A stretch of DNA of 6,753 nucleotides from Nitrospinota bacterium. GTDB lineage: Bacteria; Nitrospinota_A; UBA7883; JACRLM01. The notes beneath the pieces were generated by a model, which saw only the letters and a list, made by a program, of their open reading frames with translations, did no database searches and was not told the DNA's origin. A program made the translations under genes and the position numbers. This document shows, one piece after another, positions 1 through 5,410 of this stretch (position 1 is its first letter; every line of letters starts with the position of its first letter). The stretch covers positions 1-6,753 of the forward strand of contig JADGAO010000021.1 of assembly GCA_015231995.1 (NCBI GenBank), written 5' to 3'.

Positions 1-239
1 GCAAACCGAAGGGTTGCCAGAAATGTGGGAACACCGGGTTCAAGGGCAGGACGGGCCTCCACGAGGTGTTGGTCATGGATATGGAGACAAAACGGCTTAT
101 CCAGAGCAAGGCGCTTGTCGACCTCATCCGCGAATCAGCTATAAGACATGGAATGCGTACTCTCAAGCAAGACGGCATCTGGAAAGTTTTGAAGGGCGAT
201 ACCACTATTGAGAAGGTGAGAGAGGTCTGCTCCGTCTAA
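1..239 (+). CDS. GspE/PilB-family secretion or pilus ATPase, C-terminal fragment
   Basis: This is the last 78 codons of a hexameric ATPase of the type II secretion / type IV pilus assembly family, which drives pilin or pseudopilin assembly from the cytoplasmic face of the inner membrane. The reading frame starts at base 3 and ends with TAA at 237-239; the Walker motifs lie off the window to the left. Visible residues 4-18 read GCQKCGNTGFKGRTG, the second Cys pair of the family's zinc-binding four-cysteine motif, followed by LHEVLVMD. The end, with GMRTLKQDGIWKVLKGDTT and then IEKVREVC, is the standard GspE/PilB terminus. PilB and GspE cannot be told apart from this part alone. The gene downstream on the same strand is not a pil or gsp gene, so it is the last gene of its unit here. 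Confidence 0.93.
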   Translation, partial: KPKGCQKCGNTGFKGRTGLHEVLVMDMETKRLIQSKALVDLIRESAIRHGMRTLKQDGIWKVLKGDTTIEKVREVCSV

Positions 240-251
240 CCTTTCAGGTTA
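237..251 (+). terminator. small hairpin overlapping the ATPase stop codon
   Basis: TAACCT (237-242) and AGGTTA (246-251) form a perfect 6-bp stem with a 3-base loop, and the stop codon sits inside the left arm. There is no T-run directly after it; the nearest T-rich bases are around 294-297. It may act as a weak transcript end or be chance, and a second imperfect stem (AGGT 274-277 with ACCT 290-293) follows. Low confidence as a true intrinsic terminator. Confidence 0.22.
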
Positions 252-768
252 ATGCCGCACATGTCTCCGCATTAGGTGTTACAGCAATTACCTCTTTAAA
301 AACATATGAATAAGCCTCTGCCTATTATTGCAATCATTGAAATGAACGCGGCTGACGTTCGTATTTGCCTCCAAGGCGACTTGTTCGATAGATATTGACA
401 GTGGATTATAAAACCCCTCTCCAAAATATCCTCGGTTCGCGCTCGATATTTCAATTAATATAAATATTTAACATAGCTCACCTTGAAGTATTACAGAATA
501 TAGATCATTAATCGCTCAAATCCATCTGCGCTCCAAGGGACTGGATATTTCAATTAATGCATTAACTGCGCATTTTTACGACCGGTGGACAGGCAGGATC
601 ATCCAGGCAAGCCGATCTGTTGAACCAGGTGGATAAAATCTGGATTCCCCAAGGACAAGAGGGGGGGGAAATCAAAAAATAATTCAATATATGAACAATA
701 TAACATTCAGTAAAAATTAGATAAAAGTTATTTTGCTGGATTTATACGAAGGCTCTTTCCGAACAATC
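240..768. other. gene-free AT-rich intergenic stretch
   Basis: No convincing gene is seen on either strand between the ATPase stop and the tonB stop, which converge on this stretch. It is mostly AT-rich. It contains two copies of a 15-bp repeat (445-459 and 544-558), a run of eight G (661-668), and a GC-richer island at about 566-660. One frame of that island stays open for 38 codons (566-682) with normal-looking codons but no start codon of the usual kind. The stretch could be a decayed gene or insertion remnant. No tRNA, CRISPR array or clear strong terminator was recognised. Confidence 0.6.
439..558. repeat. two direct copies of a 15-bp AT-rich repeat
   Basis: GATATTTCAATTAAT occurs exactly at 445-459 and 544-558, a 99-bp period. 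Each copy is preceded by GCGCTC: directly adjacent in the first (439-444), and separated by 10 extra bases in the second (528-533). The two-part layout might be a protein binding site, the ends of a small decayed insertion, or coincidence in AT-rich DNA. No known family was recognised. Confidence 0.5.
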
Positions 769-1503
769 TCACTTAAGCTTGAAAGCAAAAGGTATCTGCA
801 CTCGAATTGGCACTGCCTTATCTTTTACATATCCCGGAGTCAGCTGGCTCTTCCTGAGCGCATTCTCCACAGCAGAGTCGAAAGGCTTCCCTCCGCTATT
901 AATAATTCGTATTTCAATAATTGAACCTTTTTCGTCGAGGTCTATTTCTGCAAGAACGACCGTTTCCTTTCCGATTAACCGCTCATTTTCGGGATATACC
1001 GGTTCTACCTTTTTGGCAAATGTTGGAATCCTGGTTAAACGATTGATCGGGACGAAAGCGTTACCAGAATCGCCGGGTTCGCCGCCTGTTTGATTTGCCG
1101 TCCCGCCTCCACTGGGCGTCTCATTAACAGAAACAGTTGTAGCAGGCGCCTCCGCCATCGGCTCGGCGGATTGCGGGGCATTTTCCTCATACCTTACATC
1201 TTCGGCGACTGGAACTTCTTGAGGCGGAGCCTCTTGGGAACTGTTCCGGTTAACAACAGGTTGCACTGATTCTGATTTAGGCTTTAATGGGACGGGAGAG
1301 GGGCGGGATACCGGTTTTTCGAGTTGAGGTTGGAGGATTTCAAGAGGTGGTGTATCTAACCTGACTAGCTCAATCGGGAAATATTCCTTCATTTCCCGGG
1401 GAGCCTCGAATAACGTCAACGCCTGCACTATCCATAAAAACAAGCCGTTCAGGATCAGCGACACAAACAATGACGTCAACCAAACGGAACGCCGGTCGGT
1501 CAT
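769..1503 (-). CDS. tonB: TonB energy-transducing protein
   Basis: TonB-family protein of 244 residues that carries proton-motive energy from ExbB/ExbD across the periplasm to TonB-dependent outer-membrane transporters. Residues about 8-32 form a single N-terminal membrane anchor. Residues about 50-130 are the Pro/Glu/Lys-rich periplasmic spacer, followed by a Gly-rich linker. Residues about 155-244 are the C-terminal TonB domain, with VEPVYPENERLIGKETVVL, the FDSAVENALRKSQLTPG stretch and a final strand IPFAFKLK. The ATG at 1501-1503 overlaps the exbD stop as ATGA, with an AGGCGGA ribosome site just upstream, so translation is coupled. In the anchor, the usual S-x3-H pair reads S15-x3-N19, so Asn takes the place of the family's His (E. 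coli His20). It is the last gene of the operon and no strong terminator follows. Confidence 0.92.
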   Translation of the reverse strand: MTDRRSVWLTSLFVSLILNGLFLWIVQALTLFEAPREMKEYFPIELVRLDTPPLEILQPQLEKPVSRPSPVPLKPKSESVQPVVNRNSSQEAPPQEVPVAEDVRYEENAPQSAEPMAEAPATTVSVNETPSGGGTANQTGGEPGDSGNAFVPINRLTRIPTFAKKVEPVYPENERLIGKETVVLAEIDLDEKGSIIEIRIINSGGKPFDSAVENALRKSQLTPGYVKDKAVPIRVQIPFAFKLK

Positions 1504-1910
1504 TTCATATCCGCCTGCAGGGTGGCGATGGCAAGGTTGCTCGCCCCAGCTTCCCGCGCCGTGTCTAGAAATCGGATAAGGTGATCCGTAACCGCCCTCT
1601 TATCAACTTCTATCACCACAGAAACGCCCGGCTTAGCCGCCACTGCGCCCTTTATTATCCCGGAAGCCTGCTCGTGGGTTATTTTGCCTCCGGCGTGGAA
1701 TACGTCCCCTTCTGTGGTGATGGCGAAGATAAGGCCCTCTTTAATCAGAGGGTTTGCTGTTTTAGAGAGCGGTTTCTGCACCTCCACCCCGGTATTCTCA
1801 GGAAAAACCGTGGCCACCATAAAAAAGATCAATAGCAAAAAAACCATGTCTATCAACGGCGCCATCTGAATTTCCGGCGGACGCGGTTTTTTTCGGGCAA
1901 CGTTGTACAT
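1500..1910 (-). CDS. exbD: ExbD/TolR-family biopolymer transport protein
   Basis: ExbD-type proton-channel subunit of 136 residues that works with ExbB to energise TonB. It has a short basic cytoplasmic N-terminus (ARKKPRPPEI), one membrane helix at about residues 16-37 starting MAPLIDMVFLLLIFFMVAT, and a periplasmic C-terminal domain. D21 in PLIDM is the conserved membrane Asp that takes part in proton passage in ExbD and TolR. Length is typical. The ATG at 1908-1910 follows the exbB stop by two bases, and a GGTGAG ribosome site lies inside the end of exbB. The stop overlaps the tonB start. TolR is the alternative name, but the adjacent tonB and the absence of tolA, tolB or pal favour ExbD. 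Confidence 0.92.
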   Translation of the reverse strand: MYNVARKKPRPPEIQMAPLIDMVFLLLIFFMVATVFPENTGVEVQKPLSKTANPLIKEGLIFAITTEGDVFHAGGKITHEQASGIIKGAVAAKPGVSVVIEVDKRAVTDHLIRFLDTAREAGASNLAIATLQADMK

Positions 1911-1912
1911 GG

Positions 1913-2545
1913 TTACTCACCGCGCCTCTGGGCGCAGATATGTGTAAGGTGTGTCGCAAACCCATCCAACTTTCTGATCAACCGTTCCGCCCGTGCGGAG
2001 AGTACCTGATGCAGGTAGATAAGCGGGATGGACGCCACAAGTCCGGCCTCCGTGGTGATCAGGGCCTGCGATATGCCGTTTGCCAGAATCTTCGGATCAC
2101 CCGTCCCGTGCAGGGCGATAGCGTTGAAAGCGACTATCATGCCCACGACTGTGCCGAGCAGTCCAAGCATGGGAAGGAGCGTTGCGATAACCGAAATGGC
2201 TCCTAGATGTTTTTCTATCTGCGCGCTTTCCTCGGCGAAAGCATTGCGAACCTTGTCAACGAGATCGGAGTAGGGGATGCTACAGTTTGAAAAGACCGTC
2301 CGGGCGATCCGGCCTGTAACTTCACTGTTTTTGAACCGCTCGTGATCCTTCTGCGTATATTCGGAAAGCTCCAGGATGGCGGATAGCTCCCTTAAAATCT
2401 CCCTTTGAACGATACGGTACCGGATCGAACGCTCCACTATCAAAGCGCCGGCGTAAACGGAGAAAAAAAGGATGGGCCACATCACAATCCCCCCCTGCTC
2501 GAATGTCAGGGCGATGGATGCTATCTGGCCGTTTATATAATCCAT
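1913..2545 (-). CDS. exbB: ExbB/MotA/TolQ-family proton channel protein
   Basis: Inner-membrane proton-channel subunit of 210 residues in the MotA/TolQ/ExbB family, partner of ExbD and TonB encoded next to it. Three membrane helices are visible: about residues 18-37, 114-144 (with LLPMLGLLGTVVGMIVAF, the family signature) and 157-182 (with GISQALITTEAGLVASIP). A long cytoplasmic loop lies between helices 1 and 2. The ATG at 2543-2545 was chosen over one 39 bases upstream (2584). The downstream start sits 4 bases after the amidohydrolase stop, with GGTGA at 5 bases' distance that includes that stop. The upstream one would add 13 residues overlapping the amidohydrolase. The gap to exbD is 2 bases, so the genes form one transcript. 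Confidence 0.9.
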   Translation of the reverse strand: MDYINGQIASIALTFEQGGIVMWPILFFSVYAGALIVERSIRYRIVQREILRELSAILELSEYTQKDHERFKNSEVTGRIARTVFSNCSIPYSDLVDKVRNAFAEESAQIEKHLGAISVIATLLPMLGLLGTVVGMIVAFNAIALHGTGDPKILANGISQALITTEAGLVASIPLIYLHQVLSARAERLIRKLDGFATHLTHICAQRRGE

Positions 2546-2549
2546 CTCG

Positions 2550-3713
2550 TCACCGGGTAGTTGCGCCGTGGACAACGTCCCCACCTATCAGCGTCATAAC
2601 GCAGAGGGCGGATGGATCCAGCGGGTGTGCACTGAAAAGGGCCAGATCGGCGTCTTTACCTTTTTCGATAGAACCGATCCTCTTCTCCAACCCAAGCGTG
2701 AGGGCCGGGTTCAACGTGATGGCGTTGAAAACGACGGTCATATCCGCGCCGTGATCCCGTACCAGTTTGACCGCCTCATGGCGCAATTCCTGGATGGGAA
2801 TCACCGGATGGTCGGTGATGAGGGAGACACGGACACCCGCTTTCATGCACCGCACAGCGTTGTCGCGCACGAGGTCTCGGAGTTCGATCTTGCTTCGTGA
2901 AGATGTGGAAGGCCCGATGTTGACCGGGATTTTTCTTTTCGCAAGCAGGTCGGCGATTTTATAAGCCTCGGTTCCATGTTCGATAACGATCTTCAACCGG
3001 AATTCATCGGCGATGCGGATAGCTGTGACGATATCGTCGGCCTTATGGGCGTGAACCCGCGCCGGGAGCCTGCCTTCCAGAACGGCTATCAAAGACTCCA
3101 TCTTCAGGTCGCGCGGGGCGTCGGATTTTTTCTTCGCCCGTTTCTTTTTGTAGTTGTCCGCCTCCACCAGAGCGTTGCGGATGAGCGCGGCGATCCCCAT
3201 CCGGGTCATGGGGGCTTTGTGCTGGCCACCGTAAACACGTTTCGGGTTCTCGCCGGTGGCCATCTTCTGGCCGATGTCGGCGTTGATTGCCATTTCGTCG
3301 GCAGTGTTCCCGCAGGTTTTAACGGCGCAGACGGAACCGCCGATAACGTTCGCCGAGCCGGGCGTTATCATGACGGTTGTAATGCCAGCCTGTCTTGCCT
3401 CTTCAAACGCCTTGTCTCTAGCGTCTATTCCATCAATGGCGCGGACATGGGGCGTAACCGGATCGGACATCTCGTTGCCATCCTCTCCCGGCGCGCCTGT
3501 CCCCTCCGCATAAACACCCAGATGTGTGTGAGCGTCTATCAGGCCGGGGGAAACCGTCAGCCCAACGGCGTCAATCTCCGCGTAAACGCCCTGTGGAAGA
3601 CGTTTATATGGACCGGCGTATTCGATTTTCCCGCCACGTGTCAGGACGATTCCCGCTTTTATAATCCCACCGGGCGTGATGATGTCGCCGCCCGCTATCG
3701 CCGACCCTTTCAT
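2550..3713 (-). CDS. metal-dependent amidohydrolase (imidazolonepropionase-like)
   Basis: Predicted cytoplasmic zinc-dependent hydrolase of 387 residues in the amidohydrolase superfamily, closest in style to imidazolonepropionase-related enzymes; the substrate cannot be named. Metal-site residues are seen in order: the H62-x-H64 pair in SPGLIDAHTHLG, H223 (or H221) in ARVHAHKADD, H246 in IVIEHGTEAY, and D301 in LITDHPV. A small beta-sandwich wraps both ends (residues about 1-55 and about 345-387, including IGSIEKGKDADLALF). A Lys/Arg-rich insert (KKKRAKKK) lies near residues 189-196. No signal peptide is seen. The ATG at 3711-3713 has GAAGGT about 6 bases upstream. It is the first gene of the operon, and its stop TGA is part of the exbB ribosome site, so the two are probably translationally coupled. 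A role in using a TonB-imported compound is inference only. Confidence 0.85.
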   Translation of the reverse strand: MKGSAIAGGDIITPGGIIKAGIVLTRGGKIEYAGPYKRLPQGVYAEIDAVGLTVSPGLIDAHTHLGVYAEGTGAPGEDGNEMSDPVTPHVRAIDGIDARDKAFEEARQAGITTVMITPGSANVIGGSVCAVKTCGNTADEMAINADIGQKMATGENPKRVYGGQHKAPMTRMGIAALIRNALVEADNYKKKRAKKKSDAPRDLKMESLIAVLEGRLPARVHAHKADDIVTAIRIADEFRLKIVIEHGTEAYKIADLLAKRKIPVNIGPSTSSRSKIELRDLVRDNAVRCMKAGVRVSLITDHPVIPIQELRHEAVKLVRDHGADMTVVFNAITLNPALTLGLEKRIGSIEKGKDADLALFSAHPLDPSALCVMTLIGGDVVHGATTR

Positions 3714-3775
3714 TAGATACCTTCAGGAAGTGGTAATGATTGGAGATAATTTTACAGTAAAAGGGGTAATGGCAG

Positions 3776-3805
3776 AAAAAAAGGAGGGGTACCCGTAAAC
3801 CGGGT
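3776..3805 (-). terminator. possible transcript end after the cytochrome b gene
   Basis: Read on the minus strand, ACCCG and CGGGT (3801-3805 and 3791-3795) can pair around a 5-base loop, followed 8 bases later by seven T (complement of 3776-3782). It lies just beyond the large palindromic repeat and could end the fdhC transcript before the amidohydrolase operon. The T-run is far from the stem for a standard intrinsic terminator, so support is weak. Confidence 0.3.
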
Positions 3806-3936
3806 TTGCTTGCTTGATAGATTCTTCACTGCGCTACACGGAGTTTACCCTGAACCCTATGAAGGGTTCAGAATGACAATAAGCACCTGTCATTCTGAGC
3901 GATAGCGAAGAATCTATAGACAAACAAACCCGGTTT
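3797..3936. repeat. palindromic repeat with cloverleaf-like folding
   Basis: The outer arms 3797-3827 and 3907-3936 are imperfect inverted repeats of about 30 bases: AAACCGGGTTTG at one end matches CAAACCCGGTTT at the other, and the inner ends pair AGATTCTTC with GAAGAATCT. Between them sit two inner hairpins. CTGAACCCT/AGGGTTCAG (3850-3858, 3863-3871) is a perfect 9-bp stem. CAGAATGACA/TGTCATTCTG (3869-3878, 3888-3897) is a perfect 10-bp stem; they share the bases at 3869-3871. Positions 3888-3919 match 5145-5176 at 27 of 32 bases, so this is one copy of a dispersed family. The right arm stops one base short of the fdhC stop codon. Confidence 0.8.
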
Positions 3937-4869
3937 TTAGTAATCGTTCTTCGGTATCTTGATGACACTGCCGACCGCGAAGTTCGGCTTCATAGCGACG
4001 GGCTTTGAGTCCGCCGCTGGTTTTGCAAACGTGGACTGCTTCGCTCCAACGGCTTTCGGCTCCACTGCGATTTTCGCGACTGCCGGTTTTACCACCGCCA
4101 CCGGTTTTGCCGTAGCGCCTTTGGATTCCACAGAAGCCTTCGTCGCGGCCGGTTTAACCGCGTTGGGGATTGCGATTTTTTTCGTTTCGTAGCCGACAGC
4201 TTTTTCGTAATGATGGGTTGTGGCCGCGCCAGCCTGCTCCCGAATTCTTCTGCGTGTCTCCCGCTCCATCCAAAGGGGATGATGATGGGTGGCCCAGTGC
4301 GCGTCCACCTGCCCATCAATGATGGAGGTGATGCTCGGGCGGGTGTCTTTGTTGCCGACCGCCATGAAAATATGGCCCGACAACGCGAATGCAAGCCCCA
4401 CGGCCACAAGCGTATGCACGATGAGCGCGAGGATGGGCGATCCTGTCACCCACATAATTATTCCCGTCGCGGCCAAAACAAGAGAGCCGCTGACCGCAAG
4501 CGTGGCCCATGATTTCTGGCCGGGGTTGAACTTGTCGTCCGGCGGAAGCTCTATGTTGCTAAAAATCGAAGCGAGGGGTTTTTTCATCAGCCATTCGATG
4601 TCTTTCCTGCCCCAGCTGGTGAGAAGGTGGAAGTTTTCTTTCCATATACGCCTGTTGCCCAGGACAACCAGAAGAAACGGCGCGATTAAAAAAACAAGGC
4701 TTATGTATTTATGGATGGCGACCAGAAACTGGCGGGATGGGCCTTGATCGCCCTGAATGTTATAGGCGAGCATTCCCATGCCGGTCATCAACAAAGCTAT
4801 AAAAGTAAGCATCACAACATTGTGAAGCCACCGCTCTGATGGTGTGAACCTGGTTATCATCGTGTTCAT
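3937..4869 (-). CDS. fdhC: formate dehydrogenase-type cytochrome b subunit with low-complexity tail
   Basis: Membrane cytochrome b of the FdnI/FdoI/FdhC family, 310 residues, which passes electrons from a periplasmic dehydrogenase to quinone. Four helices are seen at about residues 16-36, 50-70, 121-142 and 146-172. H16, H53, H152 and H166 stand where the two haem b groups of E. coli FdnI are held; the last two are 14 residues apart, as there. Family signatures DDKFNPGQKSW (111-121) and GQVDAHWATHHHPLW (186-200) are present. Residues about 230-300 form an extra Ala/Lys/Pro/Val-rich tail with repeated KPA, KPV and AVxK units, absent from typical family members. The ATG at 4867-4869 was chosen because GAGGG lies about 8 bases upstream; a GTG at 4896 would add nine residues. 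No catalytic or iron-sulfur subunits adjoin, so the partner enzyme is unknown. Confidence 0.87.
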   Translation of the reverse strand: MNTMITRFTPSERWLHNVVMLTFIALLMTGMGMLAYNIQGDQGPSRQFLVAIHKYISLVFLIAPFLLVVLGNRRIWKENFHLLTSWGRKDIEWLMKKPLASIFSNIELPPDDKFNPGQKSWATLAVSGSLVLAATGIIMWVTGSPILALIVHTLVAVGLAFALSGHIFMAVGNKDTRPSITSIIDGQVDAHWATHHHPLWMERETRRRIREQAGAATTHHYEKAVGYETKKIAIPNAVKPAATKASVESKGATAKPVAVVKPAVAKIAVEPKAVGAKQSTFAKPAADSKPVAMKPNFAVGSVIKIPKNDY

Positions 4870-4916
4870 TTTTATTTCCCTCGTTATCCTGACCACTACC
4901 TAGCATTTTTCCTTAC

Positions 4917-4946
4917 AATTTACATGCCTGATATTTGCTCTTGCAA
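4917..4946 (-). promoter_or_regulatory. candidate promoter of the cytochrome b gene
   Basis: On the minus strand TTGCAA (4941-4946) and TAAATT (4917-4922) are 18 bases apart, about 48 bases ahead of the chosen fdhC start. The -10-like hexamer is the same as in the flagellin promoter candidate. The matches are partial and the DNA is AT-rich, so this is only a plausible site. Confidence 0.25.
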
Positions 4947-5109
4947 CACATTGTTATTTAAGCTTTGTTGCCACTGAAATAAATGAGCGTCCTGAAAGCG
5001 GACAGTTATAAGCGGGGTTTGCTGTAGTTAATCAGGACAAACGTCAAAAATAACCCAATAGAAAACTTTGATTGCGCTTTTATGGTCTATGGTGATTAGG
5101 GAGTGCTTT

Positions 5110-5234
5110 ACAAACTCCATCAGAGTTTGTCATTCTGAACGTAATGTCATTCTGAACGCCAGCGAAGAATCCATCGAAAGAAATATTCTGTTCTACCTCG
5201 ATCCTTCGATCGCTGAGGCTCCCTCAGGATGACA
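5110..5234. repeat. second, diverged copy of the palindromic repeat
   Basis: Starts with a perfect hairpin, ACAAACTC (5110-5117) and GAGTTTGT (5123-5130) around a 5-base loop. Then TGTCATTCTGAACG occurs twice, at 5128-5141 and 5145-5158, a tandem duplication with a 17-base period. The unit 5145-5176 matches 3888-3919 at 27 of 32 bases. An inverted, more diverged partner arm lies at 5199-5234, ending CTCAGGATGACA. The overall plan (small hairpin, TGTCATTCTGA core, paired outer arms) follows the copy at 3797-3936, but the outer AAACCGGGTTTG arms are missing. Confidence 0.7.
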
Positions 5235-5379
5235 CACTCTGCAAATCGCTTGGTTATGCAAAGCTCCCCGTTTGCACATTGAACGCTCGGCGGGGTGTCC
5301 GTCTTTGTTTATCAAAGCGCTTTCATTCAGGAGTCCGGGGTGAAGACATCTCGGACAGCAACAAGGGCGTTATCCAAAC

Positions 5380-5399
5380 CTCTCCTTTGTAAGGGAGAG
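5380..5399 (-). repeat. small hairpin downstream of flagellin
   Basis: CTCTCC (5380-5385) and GGAGAG (5394-5399) form a 6-bp stem with an 8-base loop, 11 bases beyond the flagellin stop. On the minus strand it is followed by GTTTGG rather than a T-run, so it is a poor intrinsic terminator. It may stabilise the mRNA end or be another dispersed palindrome. Confidence 0.35.
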
Positions 5400-5410
5400 A
5401 GAAAACCAAG

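Larger units (their letters stand above)
4870..5410. other. gene-free stretch between flagellin and cytochrome b genes
   Basis: No credible gene was found. Positions 4870-5100 are AT-rich and should contain the fdhC promoter. They also hold a 7-bp inverted repeat (GTCCTGA 4989-4995, TCAGGAC 5032-5038). Positions 5110-5234 hold the second copy of the palindromic repeat, and 5296-5400 contains several short inverted repeats downstream of the flagellin stop. A 65-codon open frame at 5295-5492 on the plus strand runs into the flagellin gene antisense and has no recognisable features, so it is not called. Confidence 0.6.

Noticed and set aside
14..211. 65-codon plus-strand open frame at the left edge
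   Set aside because: It is a shifted frame over the ATPase C-terminus, which is clearly coded in the frame starting at base 3.
733..924. 63-codon plus-strand frame near the tonB end
   Set aside because: It mostly lies antisense to tonB and shows no ribosome site or family features.
2546..2584. Upstream ATG giving exbB 13 more residues
   Set aside because: The added residues do not resemble the family, and the start at 2545 has a well-placed ribosome site and a 4-base gap to the preceding gene.
2976..3716. 246-codon plus-strand open frame opposite the amidohydrolase
   Set aside because: It lies wholly antisense to a well-supported gene, has no recognisable motifs and no ribosome site noted; a by-product of codon bias.
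3797..3936. tRNA gene, suggested by the cloverleaf-like folding
   Set aside because: The arm lengths and loops do not fit a tRNA: there is no TTC-type T-loop in place and no 7-base anticodon loop with flanking 5-bp stem.
4089..4409. 106-codon minus-strand frame within fdhC, rich in Arg and Pro
   Set aside because: It is a shifted frame of the cytochrome gene and its low-complexity tail.
4870..4896. GTG start extending the cytochrome b by nine residues
   Set aside because: GAGGG is well placed for the ATG at 4869, and the family's N-terminus starts close to the RFTPSERWLH motif.
4947..4980. Sigma-54 type promoter ahead of fdhC, from TGGCA on the minus strand
   Set aside because: The GC of the -12 element is missing at the required distance from the GG.
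3797..5234. CRISPR array
   Set aside because: The repeated units are only two, about 1.3 kb apart, with internal palindromes and no regular spacers.
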